Of a DNA stretch of 64,000 bases, positions 46,399-56,008 are shown in pieces; the stretch's first letter is position 1, and each line of letters begins with the position of its first letter. The stretch is from Rhodoplanes serenus (GTDB taxonomy: Bacteria > Pseudomonadota > Alphaproteobacteria > Rhizobiales > Xanthobacteraceae). The notes under the pieces are model-generated. The model was not told the origin of the DNA. It did not search any database and saw only the letters and a program-made list of their open reading frames with translations. Where the stretch lies: assembly GCA_009720755.1 (NCBI GenBank), contig WNKV01000004.1, positions 248,001 to 312,000 on the forward strand. The letters run 5' to 3'. The translations under genes were made by a program, and so were the position numbers.

Positions 46399-46546
46399 GT
46401 CGCCGTCGTTCCGGGGCGCCGCACCCGGATCGGGGCTTCGCGCCGTCCGGGCGCAGGCTCCGCGGCGAGCCCGGAATCCAGCGGCAAACGCGGAGCTCTC
46501 GGCTGGATTCCGGGATAGCCGCTGCGCGGCTTCCGGAATGGCATCG
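46399..46546. repeat. Extragenic palindromic repeat with CCGGAATCC arms
   Basis: Inverted motifs GTCGTTCCGGGGC, CCCGGAATCCAG, CTGGATTCCGGGATAG and CGGCTTCCGGAATGG fold into nested hairpins. The sequence resembles another frequent intergenic repeat of this order (TGGATTCCGGG...GGAATGACGG type). It lies between convergent genes for the AI-2E transporter and phosphoketolase. Confidence 0.7.
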
Positions 46547-46568
46547 AAGTGATCAGCCGGATCTCGTA

Positions 46569-48998
46569 TCAGTCGCCGCCGCGCGCCGCCGCCGTGCCGT
46601 AGGGCCAATCCCAGTCGCGGATCTCCGGCATGTCCTCGCCGTGACGCACCACGTACTCGCGGTGCGCGCTGCGCCTGTCGCGCAGCATCTGCTTGACGTG
46701 GGCGGCGCCGACCGCGAGCCCGGGCACGCGGTCGATGACGTCCATGGCGAGGCGGAAGCGATCGAGATCGTTCATCACCACCATGTCGAACGGCGTCGTG
46801 GTGGTGCCTTCCTCCTTGTAGCCGCGCACATGGATGTTCGGATGGTTGGTGCGGCGGTAGGCGAGCCGGTGGATGAGATACGGATAGCCGTGATACGCGA
46901 AGATCACCGGCCGGTCGGTGGTGAACAGCGAGTCGAAGTCGCGGTCGGTGAGCCCGTGCGGATGCTCGCCGGCCGGCTGCAAGGTCATCAGGTCGACCAC
47001 GTTGACGACGCGGATCTTCAGCTTGGGCAGATGCCGGCGCAGCAGCGACACCGCCGCCAGCGTCTCCAGGGTCGGCACGTCGCCGGCGCACGCCATCACC
47101 ACGTCCGGCGTCGATCCCTGATCGTTGGAGGCGAAATCGAAGATGCCGATGCCGGCGGCGCAGTGGCGCACTGCCGCGTCGATGTCGAGCCACTGCGGCG
47201 CCGGCTGCTTGCCGGCGACGATCACGTTGATGCGGTTCCAGGTCCGCAAGGCGTGGTCGGTGACGGCCAGCAGCGTGTTGGCATCCGGCGGCAGATAGAC
47301 GCGCACCACCTCGGCCTTCTTGTTCAGCACCACGTCGATGAAGCCGGGGTCCTGATGGGTGAAGCCGTTGTGATCCTGGCGCCAGACATGCGAGGTGAGC
47401 AGATAGTTGAGCGATGCCACCGGCCCGCGCCAATGCAGCGTCCGCGCCACCTGAAGCCACTTGGCGTGCTGGTTGAACATCGAGTCGACGATGTGGACGA
47501 ACGCCTCGTAGCACGAGAACAGGCCGTGACGGCCGGTGAGCAGGTAGCCCTCCAGCCAGCCCTGGCACAGATGCTCGCTCAGCACCTCCATGACGCGGCC
47601 GTCGCGGGCGAGGTGAACATCGTAGGGCTCGATGCGCTGCTGCCAGGTGCGATCGGTGGTCTCGAACACCGCATCGAGCCGGTTCGACGCGGTCTCGTCG
47701 GGCCCCATCAGGCGGAAATTGCGGGCCGCCGCGTTGAGCCGGATGACGTCGCGCAGATAGCCGCCCATCACCCGCGTCGCCTCCGACACGACGGTGCCGG
47801 GCTGCGCCACCGCGACGGCGTGGTCGCGCACCTCCGGCAGCGCGAGCGGCCGCCGCATGCCGCCATTGGCGTGCGGACTGGCACCGAGGCGGCGCGGCCC
47901 CTGCGGGGCGAGCGCCGCGAGATCGTCGCGCAGGCGGCCGTCGGCCCCGAACAGCTCGTCGGGCCGATAGCTGCGCAGCCAGTCCTCCAGCAGCTTGAGA
48001 TGCGCGGGGTTCTGCCGCGGATCGGTGACCGGAACCTGGTGGGAGCGCCAGAACCCCTCTACCCGCTTGCCGTCGATCTCCTTGGGGCCGGTCCAGCCCT
48101 TGGGGCTGCGCAGCACGATCACCGGCCAGCGCGGGGCGTCGTCCCGCGCCGCACCGCTGCGTGCCTGCGCCTGAATGTCGGCAATCCGATCGAGCGCGCG
48201 GTCGAGGGTCGCGGCCATCAGGCGGTGCATCGGCATCGGATCGTCGCCGGCGACGATCAGCGCCTCCCAGCCGAGGCCGCGGAACATGGCGACGAGATCG
48301 TCGTCCGCCATGCGGCCGAGCACCGTCGGGTTGGCGATCTTGTAGCCATTGAGATGCAGGATCGGCAGCACGGCCCCGTCGTGGACCGGGTCCAGAAACT
48401 TGATCGACTGCCACGAGCCGGCGAGCGGGCCGGTCTCGGCCTCGCCGTCGCCGACCACGCAGGCGACCACCAGGTCCGGATTGTCGAACGCCGCCCCGAA
48501 GGCGTGCGCCAGCGAATAGCCGAGCTCGCCGCCCTCGTGGATGGAGCCCGGCGTCTCCGGCGCCGCGTGGCTCGGGATGCCGCCCGGGAACGAGAACTGC
48601 CGGAACAGCGCCCGCATCCCGGCCTCGTCGCGGCCGATCTCGGGATAGATCTCCGAATACGTGCCTTCGAGCCAGGTGCCGGCCACCATGGCGGGACCGC
48701 CGTGGCCGGGGCCACAGAGATAGATCATGTCGAGGTCGCGCGCCGCGATCACCCGGTTGAGATGCGCGTAGACGAAGCTCAGGCCGGGCGAGGTACCCCA
48801 GTGGCCGAGCAGGCGCGGCTTGATGTGCTCGGGCCGCAGCGGCTCGCGCAGCAAGGGATTGTCGAGCAGGTAGATCTGTCCGACGGTGAGATAGTTGGCG
48901 GCCCGCCACCAGGCGTCCAGGCGGGCGAGCAGCGCATCGTCGAGCCGGGCCTCGCCGCGCGTGGCCTCGCCACGCGGGGTCGTGGTGGTCTGGTCCAT
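46569..48998 (-). CDS. xfp: Phosphoketolase (xylulose-5-phosphate/fructose-6-phosphate)
   Basis: 809 residues, the usual size. Recognisable blocks are [59 protein letters not shown], the thiamine diphosphate motif region [31 protein letters not shown], and [18 protein letters not shown]. It cleaves xylulose 5-phosphate or fructose 6-phosphate with phosphate to acetyl phosphate plus an aldose phosphate. The partner acetate kinase or phosphotransacetylase is not next to it. ATG 48998 has GGGGAG nine bases upstream, which decides the start over ATG 49007. Confidence 0.97.
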   Translation of the reverse strand: MDQTTTTPRGEATRGEARLDDALLARLDAWWRAANYLTVGQIYLLDNPLLREPLRPEHIKPRLLGHWGTSPGLSFVYAHLNRVIAARDLDMIYLCGPGHGGPAMVAGTWLEGTYSEIYPEIGRDEAGMRALFRQFSFPGGIPSHAAPETPGSIHEGGELGYSLAHAFGAAFDNPDLVVACVVGDGEAETGPLAGSWQSIKFLDPVHDGAVLPILHLNGYKIANPTVLGRMADDDLVAMFRGLGWEALIVAGDDPMPMHRLMAATLDRALDRIADIQAQARSGAARDDAPRWPVIVLRSPKGWTGPKEIDGKRVEGFWRSHQVPVTDPRQNPAHLKLLEDWLRSYRPDELFGADGRLRDDLAALAPQGPRRLGASPHANGGMRRPLALPEVRDHAVAVAQPGTVVSEATRVMGGYLRDVIRLNAAARNFRLMGPDETASNRLDAVFETTDRTWQQRIEPYDVHLARDGRVMEVLSEHLCQGWLEGYLLTGRHGLFSCYEAFVHIVDSMFNQHAKWLQVARTLHWRGPVASLNYLLTSHVWRQDHNGFTHQDPGFIDVVLNKKAEVVRVYLPPDANTLLAVTDHALRTWNRINVIVAGKQPAPQWLDIDAAVRHCAAGIGIFDFASNDQGSTPDVVMACAGDVPTLETLAAVSLLRRHLPKLKIRVVNVVDLMTLQPAGEHPHGLTDRDFDSLFTTDRPVIFAYHGYPYLIHRLAYRRTNHPNIHVRGYKEEGTTTTPFDMVVMNDLDRFRLAMDVIDRVPGLAVGAAHVKQMLRDRRSAHREYVVRHGEDMPEIRDWDWPYGTAAARGGD

Positions 48999-49102
48999 GG
49001 CCGTCATCTCCCCTGTCGATCGTGCGGTCCTCCGTCCGCCGGCGCACGATGGCCCCCGCCGCACCTCGTGTCGAGAACCCGGAATGCCGCGGCGGCGTTC
49101 CG

Positions 49103-50674
49103 TCAGCGGCCGTACAGCACCGCCGGCAACCAGGTGGCGAGCTGCGGCACGAACCACAGGCCGGCGAGCGCGGCGAGCTGGATCAGCACGAAGGGGATCG
49201 CCCCCACATAGATGTGCGCCGTGGTGATCTCCTTGGGGGCGACGCCGCGCAGGAAGAACAGCGTCGGCCCGAGCGGCGGATGCAGGTAGGACGTCTGGAG
49301 GTTGAGGGCGATCATCACGGCGAGCCACACCGGATCGACGCCGGGAAGCTTCAGCAGCGCAGGCGCCACGATCGGCACCACCACGAAGATGATCTCGAAG
49401 GCGTCCATCACGAAGCCGAGCAGGAAGATCGCCAGCATGACGGTGAGGATCGCCCCGGCGGTGCCACCCGGCAGGTCGGCGAGGCCGCGATGGACGAGAT
49501 CGTCGCCACCGAGGCCGCGAAACACCAGGCTGAACAGGGTCGCCCCGATCAGGATCAGGAAGATCATGCTGGTCACCTCGGCGGTGCGGGCCAGCACCGG
49601 GACGAGGATGCCGGCGCGATGCACCCGCACGATCGGCAGGGCCAGCAGCAGCGCCGCCACCGCGGCGAGCGCCAGCGGTGCCACGATGGCGGGGTCGCCG
49701 GCCGCGAGCAGGCCGGGCGTCAGCCCTTGGGCGGCGAGCCGCCGCAGCGCCACCAGCACGGCCGCCATGGCGACCAGCCACAGGCCCCAGTCGCGCGGAT
49801 GCGGCCGCGCCGCCAAGAGCAGCGCCCCGAAGGCGCCGACCGCCGCCGCCTCGGTGGGGGTCGCGAGGCCGCCGAGGATCGAGCCCAGCACCGCGACGAT
49901 CAGCAGCACCGGCGCCACCAGCACGGCGATGGCGCGGCGCAGCATGGCGAGCCCGTGCGGCGCCGTCGGGTCTGCCGCCACCGCCGGCGACGACGTCGGG
50001 GCCACGATGGCGACCCCCAGCACGAAGGCGATGTAGAGCACGACGAGGCCGAGCGCCGGCACGATGGCGCCGGCGAACAGGTCGGCGACCGTCACCGACT
50101 GCGGCGCGAAATTGCCCTGGGCGAGCTGCGCGGCCTGGTAGGCGTTGCTCATCTGGTCGCCGAGCAGCACCAGCACGGTGGCGGGCGGAAACAGCTGGGC
50201 GAGGGTCGCGGTGGCCGCCACGGTGCCGGCGGCGAGCCGCGGGTCGTAGCCGTGGCGCAGCATGGTGGGCAGCACGATCAGCCCCATGGTCACCGTGGTG
50301 GCGCCGACGATGCCCTTGGCGGCGGCGAGCAGCACGCCGACGATGACGACCGCGACCGCGAGCCCGCCGGGCACGCGGCCGAACAGGCGCCCCATGGCGT
50401 CCAGCAGCTCCTCGGCGACCCGCGAGCGCTCCAGCATCACGCCCATGAACACGAACAGCGGGATCGCCAGCAGCACCTCGTTGGTCATCACCCCGAAGAT
50501 GCGCTGCGGCAGCGCGCCGAGCAGGCCGGCGCCCATGATGCCGGCGAGATCGCCGAGCGCCGCGAAGGCGAGCGCCACGCCGGCGAGCGTCAGCGCCACC
50601 GGATAGCCGGCCATCAAGAGGCCGATGGCGGCCACCACCATGGCGACCGCGAGAAGATCGGGCGGGATCATCAT
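49103..50674 (-). CDS. dctM: TRAP transporter large (DctM-type) permease
   Basis: 523 residues with about 12-14 hydrophobic helices. DctM signatures include [59 protein letters not shown] (in pieces) and [24 protein letters not shown]. It is longer than the common 430-residue form, with an insertion of roughly 90 residues in the middle, as in the mannitol/chloroaromatic-type subgroup. With DctQ it drives sodium- or proton-coupled uptake of a carboxylate or related solute. The start is 2 bases after the DctQ stop codon. The periplasmic DctP subunit is not in the window. Confidence 0.93.
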   Translation of the reverse strand: MMIPPDLLAVAMVVAAIGLLMAGYPVALTLAGVALAFAALGDLAGIMGAGLLGALPQRIFGVMTNEVLLAIPLFVFMGVMLERSRVAEELLDAMGRLFGRVPGGLAVAVVIVGVLLAAAKGIVGATTVTMGLIVLPTMLRHGYDPRLAAGTVAATATLAQLFPPATVLVLLGDQMSNAYQAAQLAQGNFAPQSVTVADLFAGAIVPALGLVVLYIAFVLGVAIVAPTSSPAVAADPTAPHGLAMLRRAIAVLVAPVLLIVAVLGSILGGLATPTEAAAVGAFGALLLAARPHPRDWGLWLVAMAAVLVALRRLAAQGLTPGLLAAGDPAIVAPLALAAVAALLLALPIVRVHRAGILVPVLARTAEVTSMIFLILIGATLFSLVFRGLGGDDLVHRGLADLPGGTAGAILTVMLAIFLLGFVMDAFEIIFVVVPIVAPALLKLPGVDPVWLAVMIALNLQTSYLHPPLGPTLFFLRGVAPKEITTAHIYVGAIPFVLIQLAALAGLWFVPQLATWLPAVLYGR

Positions 50675-50675
50675 G

Positions 50676-51230
50676 TCACTCGGTGGCCGCTGCGGCCGCG
50701 GGGGCATCGCCGGCCAGCACGGCGAGCGCGCGAAGAAGCTGCGCCACCCCCTGCACCATCAGGAGCACCGCGAAGGCCGGGATCAGGCTCTTCAGGAGGA
50801 ACACCAGCGGCAGCCCGCTCGCCTCGCGGGAGCGTTCGAGGATCGCCCAGGAGCGCCCCACATAGGGCAGCGACAGCCACAGCAGCGCGGCCGCCACCGG
50901 CAGCAGGAACAGGACGGTGCCGGCGGCGTCGACCACCGCCTTTCGGCGCGGCGACGCGCCCGCATAGAAGAGGTCGACCCGCACATGGCCGTCGCGCGCC
51001 AGCGTGCCGGCGGCCGCCAGCAGAAACAGGGCCGCGTGGGCATAGACGGCGCTCTCCTGCAACCACGGCGCCCCGAGCCCGAGGCCGTAGCGGGCCAGCA
51101 CCACGGCGAGCTGGATGAGCACCACCGCGAGCGCCCCCCAGGCGGCCACGCGGAACACCGCGCCGGTGAGACGATCGATGCGGTCCGCCAGGGCGGTGAG
51201 GGCGGCGAGTAGGGGGCGGCGGGCGGACAT
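50676..51230 (-). CDS. dctQ: TRAP transporter small (DctQ-type) permease
   Basis: 184 residues with four transmembrane helices. The family motif around helix 2-3 is clear: YGLGLGAPWLQESAVYAHAALFLLAAAGTLARDGHVRVDLFY. It forms the membrane complex with the DctM subunit encoded immediately downstream. The start MSARRPLL was chosen; longer frames are unrelated Arg-rich sequence. Confidence 0.92.
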   Translation of the reverse strand: MSARRPLLAALTALADRIDRLTGAVFRVAAWGALAVVLIQLAVVLARYGLGLGAPWLQESAVYAHAALFLLAAAGTLARDGHVRVDLFYAGASPRRKAVVDAAGTVLFLLPVAAALLWLSLPYVGRSWAILERSREASGLPLVFLLKSLIPAFAVLLMVQGVAQLLRALAVLAGDAPAAAAATE

Positions 51231-51532
51231 GGCCCGTCTATACGACGGACCGGGGCACCGATTAAGGCGCCGGACCGCATAGCAGGACGTGCGGGCCTCG
51301 GAACTCCCTCTCTCGGCTGGCCGGGGGAGGGGGCGCCGGCGCTGGCCGCTCGCCGCCTCGACCCGTCGCGCGTGCGACCCGCCGCCTGCGCGGCCTCCAG
51401 CCTGCGCGGCCTGCATGGCGGCGGCGCCCGCACGGCGGTGAAAGTACCTTGCGGGCGCCGCATTGCGGCGATAATCGGTTGAGTCGGCGGCCCGGCGCCT
51501 CACCCCGCGGCCGCGAGAGGAGCAACGTCGCG
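51231..51532. other. Divergent intergenic region dctQ / class II amidotransferase
   Basis: 302 bases without a gene. A short CTCCCTCTCTCGGCTGGCCG then GGGGAGGG hairpin near 51306-51335 belongs to the frequent gene-interspersed palindromes of this kind of genome, also seen at 63872-63916. Nothing else was recognised. Confidence 0.45.
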
Positions 51533-52324
51533 ATGTGCCGCTGGATCGCCTATCGGGGCGAGACGATCGCGCTCGAACACTACGTCACCGCACCGGCCCG
51601 ATCCCTCGTCGCCCAGAGCCTGCACGCCCTCGAGTCGACCGCCTCCACCCATGGCGACGGCTTCGGCCTCGGCTGGTATGGCGACCACCCCGAGCCCGGC
51701 CTCTACCGCGAGGTACGCCCGGCCTGGTCGGACGACAACCTCCGCTATCTGTGCCGGCACATCCGCTCGCATCTGTTCTTCGCCCATGTGCGCTCCTCGA
51801 CCGGCACGCCGATCACCCGGCCGAACTGCCACCCGTTCGCCTGCGGGCGCTGGCTGTTCATGCATAACGGCATGATCGGCAACTGGAACCGCATTCGCCG
51901 CCGGGTCGAGGCGCTGATCCCGGACGAGCTCTATGGCTCGCGCATCGGCACCACCGATTCCGAGGCGGTGTTCCTGGCGCTGCTCGGCGCCGGGCTCGAC
52001 CGCGACCCGATCGGCGCCACCGCCCGCACGCTGGCCGCCATCACCGAGATGACCCGCGAGGAGGGCCGCGCCGAGGCGATGCGCTTCACCGCCGCGGTGA
52101 CCAACGGCAAGGACCTGTACGCCTTCCGCTACGCCGCCAACGACCAGGCCAACACCCTGTACTACCGGGCGGTCGGCAAGGACGTGGTGTTGGTCTCCGA
52201 GCCGCTCGACGAGGACCGCTCGGACTGGCAGCTGGTGCCGCCCGACCATGCCGTGGTGGCCCGCGCCGGCCGCGCCCCCGAGGTGGTGCCCTTCACGGTC
52301 ACCCGCCAGGTGGCGGCCGAGTAG
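51533..52324 (+). CDS. Class II glutamine amidotransferase (EgtC/YafJ-like)
   Basis: 263 residues. Cys2, exposed after methionine removal, starts the Ntn-type amidotransferase fold (MCRWIAYRGE); HGDGFGLGWYGD, FFAHVRSSTGTPITRPNCHPF and FMHNGMIGNWNRIRR complete the substrate and oxyanion regions. The ending EPLDEDRSDWQLVPPDHAVV is typical of the YafJ-like group. A stand-alone glutaminase-type enzyme acting on an unknown amide; no ergothioneine genes are adjacent. A good GAGAGGAG lies about 12 bases upstream of the start. Confidence 0.94.
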   Translation: MCRWIAYRGETIALEHYVTAPARSLVAQSLHALESTASTHGDGFGLGWYGDHPEPGLYREVRPAWSDDNLRYLCRHIRSHLFFAHVRSSTGTPITRPNCHPFACGRWLFMHNGMIGNWNRIRRRVEALIPDELYGSRIGTTDSEAVFLALLGAGLDRDPIGATARTLAAITEMTREEGRAEAMRFTAAVTNGKDLYAFRYAANDQANTLYYRAVGKDVVLVSEPLDEDRSDWQLVPPDHAVVARAGRAPEVVPFTVTRQVAAE

Positions 52325-52467
52325 GCCGTCGCCGAACAGGTCAGCGCTGCGCCGGCCGGGCGCTCTCCCGATCCCAAGGGCGACCCCGCGGCCGCCGGTG
52401 CGAAGAAACCCGGTGCGGCGTCCGGGCGCGCCTTGCCGCCCCTCGGGGCGAATGATATCTCGCGCCC

Positions 52468-54279
52468 ATGAGCGCCCAGACCATCGACACCATCCGCAAC
52501 TTCTCGATCGTGGCCCATATCGACCACGGCAAGTCGACGCTCGCCGATCGGCTGATCCAGCTCACCGGGGCGCTGAGCGAGCGCGAGATGCAGGGGCGGG
52601 AGCAGGTGCTCGACTCGATGGACATCGAGCGCGAGCGCGGCATCACCATCAAGGCCCAGACGGTGCGGCTCGCCTACCGGGCCAAGGACGGCAAGGACTA
52701 CGTCCTCAACCTGATCGACACTCCCGGGCATGTCGACTTCGCCTACGAGGTCAACCGCTCGCTGGCCGCCTGCGAGGGCTCGCTGCTGGTCGTCGACGCC
52801 TCCCAGGGGGTCGAGGCGCAGACGCTGGCCAATGTCTACCAGGCGCTCGACAACAATCACGAGGTCGTCCCGGTCCTCAACAAGGTGGATCTTCCGGCCG
52901 CCGAGCCCGACAAGGTGAAGCAGCAGATCGAGGACGTGATCGGTCTCGACGCGCACGACGCGCTGCTGATCTCGGCCAAGACCGGCATCGGCATCCCGGA
53001 CGTGCTGGAGGCGATCGTCACCCGGCTGCCGCCCCCCAAAGGCGATCCCTCGGCCCCGCTCAAGGCGCTCCTCGTCGATTCCTGGTACGACGCCTATCTG
53101 GGCGTCGTCGTGCTGCTGCGCGTCGTCGACGGCTCCATCCGCAAAAGCCAGCGCATTCGCATGATGGGCACCGATGCGGCCTACGAGGTCGACCGCGTCG
53201 GCGTCTTCACGCCGAAGATGCAGGAGAAGGACAGCCTCGGCCCTGGCGAGATCGGCTTCATCACGGCGTCGATCAAGGAGGTGGCCGACACCCGCGTCGG
53301 CGACACCATCACGGACGAGCGCAAGCCGACCGCGACGCCGCTGCCGGGCTTCCGTCCCGCCGTGCCGGTGGTGTTCTGCGGCCTGTTCCCGGTCGACGCC
53401 GCGCAGTTCGAGGACCTGCGCGCCGCCATGGGCAAGCTGCGCCTCAACGACGCCAGCTTCACGTTCGAGATGGAGACCTCGGCCGCGCTCGGCTTCGGCT
53501 TCCGTTGCGGCTTCCTCGGCCTCCTGCATCTGGAGATCATCCAGGAGCGGCTGGAGCGCGAGTTCAATCTCGACCTGATCGCGACGGCGCCGAGCGTCAT
53601 CTACAAGATCACCATGACGGACGGGAAGGAGATCGAGATCCACAATCCGGTCGACATGCCGGACGTGGTCAAGATCGACGAGATCCACGAGCCGTGGATT
53701 CAGGCCACCATCCTGACCCCCGACGACTATCTCGGCAGCGTGCTGAAGCTGTGCCAGGACCGCCGCGGCGTGCAGACCGAGCTGACCTATGTGGGCAACC
53801 GGGCGATGGTGAAGTACGAGCTGCCGCTCAACGAGGTGGTGTTCGACTTCTACGACCGGCTGAAGTCGGTGTCGAAGGGCTACGCCTCGTTCGACTATCA
53901 CCTGACCGACTACCGGCCGGCCGATCTCGTCAAGATGTCGATCCTGGTCAACGGCGAGGCGGTCGACGCGCTGTCCATGCTGGTCCACCGCACCCGCGCC
54001 GAAGGGCGCGGCCGCGCCATGTGCGAGAAGCTGAAGGAGCTGATCCCGCCGCACATGTTCCAGGTGCCGATCCAGGCCGCCATCGGGGCCAAGATCATCG
54101 CCCGCGAGACGGTGCGGGCCTTCCGCAAGGACGTGACGGCCAAGTGCTACGGCGGCGACATCACCCGCAAGCGCAAGCTCCTCGACAAGCAGAAGGAGGG
54201 CAAGAAGCGCATGCGCCAGTTCGGCAAGGTCGACATCCCGCAGGAGGCCTTCATCGCGGCGCTGAAGGTGGATGTGTGA
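52468..54279 (+). CDS. lepA: Elongation factor 4 (LepA)
   Basis: 603 residues, full length. GTPase motifs [15 protein letters not shown] (G1), [13 protein letters not shown] (G2), [12 protein letters not shown] (G3) and PVLNKVDLP (G4) are intact, and the C-terminus ends [33 protein letters not shown] as in the family. It binds the ribosome and promotes back-translocation or initiation quality. The last 115 bases before the final 16 codons are duplicated downstream (54781-54896), but this copy is the complete one. Confidence 0.98.
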   Translation: MSAQTIDTIRNFSIVAHIDHGKSTLADRLIQLTGALSEREMQGREQVLDSMDIERERGITIKAQTVRLAYRAKDGKDYVLNLIDTPGHVDFAYEVNRSLAACEGSLLVVDASQGVEAQTLANVYQALDNNHEVVPVLNKVDLPAAEPDKVKQQIEDVIGLDAHDALLISAKTGIGIPDVLEAIVTRLPPPKGDPSAPLKALLVDSWYDAYLGVVVLLRVVDGSIRKSQRIRMMGTDAAYEVDRVGVFTPKMQEKDSLGPGEIGFITASIKEVADTRVGDTITDERKPTATPLPGFRPAVPVVFCGLFPVDAAQFEDLRAAMGKLRLNDASFTFEMETSAALGFGFRCGFLGLLHLEIIQERLEREFNLDLIATAPSVIYKITMTDGKEIEIHNPVDMPDVVKIDEIHEPWIQATILTPDDYLGSVLKLCQDRRGVQTELTYVGNRAMVKYELPLNEVVFDFYDRLKSVSKGYASFDYHLTDYRPADLVKMSILVNGEAVDALSMLVHRTRAEGRGRAMCEKLKELIPPHMFQVPIQAAIGAKIIARETVRAFRKDVTAKCYGGDITRKRKLLDKQKEGKKRMRQFGKVDIPQEAFIAALKVDV

Positions 54280-54303
54280 GGGGCGAGCGGCGCTCGACCC
54301 TGC

Positions 54304-54567
54304 ATGCCTGACCGCAAGCCCGTCCGCTTCACCCGCCACGCCGAGGACGCTATTCTCGAACGTGAGCTGGATCGCGCCTGGATCGAGAGCACGGTCGCCG
54401 AACCCGAGTGGGTCGAGGGCGATCCGAGGCGGGCCGGTGTGGAGCGGAGATTTCGCAGGATTCCGGAATTCGGCGGTCGCGTCCTCCGCGTCGCTTGCGT
54501 CGAGACTGAACAGGACATTCGTGTTCTGACGGTGTTCTTCGACAGGAACGCCCGGGAGCCGACATGA
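54304..54567 (+). CDS. DUF4258 domain protein, toxin-like
   Basis: 87 residues: RFTRHAEDAILERELDRAWIESTVAEPEW at 8-36 (HA-E motif of the domain), RRFRRIPEFGGRVLRVACVE and LTVFFDRNAREPT. DUF4258 domains belong to the BECR-like RNase fold group and often act as toxins next to a DUF2283-type partner, as here. Its stop overlaps the DUF2283 start by 4 bases. It begins 25 bases after lepA, inside a segment flanked by lepA 3'-end repeats. Toxicity is inferred. Confidence 0.88.
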   Translation: MPDRKPVRFTRHAEDAILERELDRAWIESTVAEPEWVEGDPRRAGVERRFRRIPEFGGRVLRVACVETEQDIRVLTVFFDRNAREPT

Positions 54568-54758
54568 CACCGACGGTAAAGTATCGACCCGAAGACAATG
54601 CGGCGTACATTCGATTGTCGCAGGAGAAAGTCCTCGACAGCGCCGAAGTGGCGCCGGACGTCGTGTTCGACTACGACGCCGAGGGCCGCATCGTCGGGAT
54701 CGAGCTGCTCGATGCCCGCGCCCAGCTCTCGCCGGAGCTGCTCGGGAAGGCTGCTTGA
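54564..54758 (+). CDS. DUF2283 domain protein, probable antitoxin-like partner
   Basis: 64 residues: VKYRPEDNAAYIRLSQEKVLDSAEVAPDVVFDYDAEGRIVGIELLDA matches the short DUF2283 domain closely (the D-x-EGRIVGIELLDA end is diagnostic). Overlaps the DUF4258 gene by 4 bases, so the pair is translationally coupled like many toxin-antitoxin modules. Confidence 0.9.
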   Translation: MTPTVKYRPEDNAAYIRLSQEKVLDSAEVAPDVVFDYDAEGRIVGIELLDARAQLSPELLGKAA

Positions 54759-54780
54759 CGTGGTGTGTCGGGAGACCTGG

Positions 54781-54899
54781 GGGCCTTCCGCAAGGACGTG
54801 ACGGCCAAGTGCTATGGCCGCGACATCACCCGCAAGCGCAAGCTCCTCGACAAGCAGAAGGAGGGCAAGACGCGCCTGCGCCAGTTCGGCAAGGTCTGA
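54781..54899 (+). pseudogene. Duplicated fragment of the lepA 3' end
   Basis: Bases 54781-54896 match lepA 54116-54231 at a fixed offset of 665 with only about four mismatches, then run into an in-frame TGA where lepA continues for 16 more codons. Translated, it reads [38 protein letters not shown]; the changes (G to R, K to T, M to L) are at otherwise conserved positions. A GTG at 54765 could give a 44-residue peptide, but the fragment is best read as a relic of recombination that placed the DUF4258/DUF2283 pair behind lepA. Confidence 0.92.
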
Positions 54900-55031
54900 C
54901 CCCGGCGCCTGGTTGAGCGCACCGCTGCCGGGCGCGAAAGACGCCGACGCGGCCGAGTGGCTTGCGGTCAGCGTAGCTCCGCCGACGCGATCGGGCAGAG
55001 GAGGCCGGCTGTTGCCCATACCGTTCCGTTT

Positions 55032-55047
55032 GCGTAACATGTTACGC
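55032..55047. promoter_or_regulatory. 16-bp perfect palindrome, putative MazE operator
   Basis: GCGTAACATGTTACGC is a perfect inverted repeat located 18 bases upstream of the mazE start codon. Toxin-antitoxin operons of this type are usually autorepressed by the antitoxin at such palindromes, so this is a good operator candidate. It could overlap the ribosome-binding region or transcription start. Confidence 0.6.
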
Positions 55048-55064
55048 CGTCTGGGGAGCCGCCC

Positions 55065-55301
55065 ATGCCCGCCCGCCCGAAGAAGCCGCCGCCGAAGAGC
55101 CCGCGCCAGCGGATGCAGGCGCGGCGCGAGCGGTTGCGTGCGGAAGGTCTCCGGCCCGTCCAGCGCTGGGTCCCGGACCTGCGTGATCCGAAGGTGCGTG
55201 ACGAAATCCACCGCGAGGCGGCGCTCCTATCGCAGCATCCCGACAACGCCTCCGTGGACGACTGGCTCGATGCCGTCGTGGATTGGAGCGAATGGACGTG
55301 A
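55065..55301 (+). CDS. mazE: MazE-type antitoxin (DUF3018 family)
   Basis: 78 residues: basic N-terminus PARPKKPPPKSPRQRMQARR, then LRPVQRWVPDLRDPKVRDEIHREAALLSQHP and the acidic, aromatic end DDWLDAVVDWSEWT that typically inserts into the toxin. This is the usual antitoxin partner of alphaproteobacterial MazF/PemK toxins. It overlaps the toxin start by 10 bases. Confidence 0.92.
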   Translation: MPARPKKPPPKSPRQRMQARRERLRAEGLRPVQRWVPDLRDPKVRDEIHREAALLSQHPDNASVDDWLDAVVDWSEWT

Positions 55302-55627
55302 AGCGCGGCGACGTGGTGCTGATCGTCGCGCAGGGCGATCTCGGAAAGCCACGCCCGGCCGTCGTCGTTCAGAGTGACGACCTCGGTGACGAGACCACGA
55401 CGGTGCTGGTCTGTCCGATGTCGTCCGATGTTCGGGATAGTCCTCGCCTGCGACCCGTGATCGAGGCGACCGTCGCCAACGGCTTGCGCGTCACGTCCCA
55501 GATCATGACCGATAAGGTCGCCCCGGTCCGCCGCGATCGAATTCGCCGCGCCCTCGGGGCGCTCGACCCCGCGGCCATCGAGCGGCTGGATCGAGCCCTG
55601 ATGGTCGTGCTCGGCCTGGCCGGCTGA
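55292..55627 (+). CDS. mazF: MazF/PemK-family mRNA interferase toxin
   Basis: 111 residues: KRGDVVLIVAQGDLGKPRPAVVVQSDDL at the N-terminus is the diagnostic PemK/MazF strand-loop, followed by TTVLVCPMSSDVRDSPRLR and LRVTSQIMTDKVAPVRRDRI with the catalytic Arg/Thr-type residues. It would cleave single-stranded mRNA at short motifs. ATG 55292 (or TTG 55283) lies inside the antitoxin gene end. Confidence 0.94.
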   Translation: MDVKRGDVVLIVAQGDLGKPRPAVVVQSDDLGDETTTVLVCPMSSDVRDSPRLRPVIEATVANGLRVTSQIMTDKVAPVRRDRIRRALGALDPAAIERLDRALMVVLGLAG

Positions 55628-55736
55628 GCTCAAAACACCGGGCGCTTCGCGCTCGCGATGTGACAAACGCCGACGACCCCGATGCCCCCGGGCGTCGCGG
55701 CGCTCGGCCCGTGTGACGATGCCGGTCTACTCCGCC

Positions 55737-56006
55737 CTACTCCGCTGCCGCGATCGGCCGCAGCAAGCCGGCCGCCTGCATCTCGTCGTGGAGGGCGATC
55801 GGGTCCCAGTCGTAGCCGTTCGGCCAGGTCAGCGCCCCGTCGTGGATGATCACGCGGGCGAAGTAAGCCGGGTCTTTCAGCGGCTCCGCCATCGGGCCGG
55901 TCTTCTGCCGCACGAAGGAGAAGTCGCGAACCCCGATCGTTCCATCGGCGAACGCGAGTTCGAGTCGATAGTCGCCGAGCCGGCGTAGCCCGATGACGTC
56001 AATCAT
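55737..56006 (-). CDS. DUF2442 domain protein
   Basis: 89 residues: MIDVIGLRRLGDYRLELAFADGTIGVRDFS and WPNGYDWDPIALHDEMQAAG are the DUF2442 signature. It is the second gene of a minus-strand pair: it starts 2 bases after the DUF4160 stop. DUF4160/DUF2442 pairs are frequent in mobile and accessory regions and are regarded as toxin-antitoxin-like; function not proven. Confidence 0.9.
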   Translation of the reverse strand: MIDVIGLRRLGDYRLELAFADGTIGVRDFSFVRQKTGPMAEPLKDPAYFARVIIHDGALTWPNGYDWDPIALHDEMQAAGLLRPIAAAE

Positions 56007-56008
56007 CC

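Noticed and set aside
51533-52324. Ergothioneine synthesis amidohydrolase EgtC
   Set aside because: The fold matches, but no egtB or egtD is adjacent; the general class II amidotransferase name is safer.
54765-54899. 44-codon peptide from the lepA fragment as a functional gene
   Set aside because: It lacks the natural LepA end, carries changes at conserved positions and has only a GTG start without ribosome-binding site; a relic is the simpler reading.
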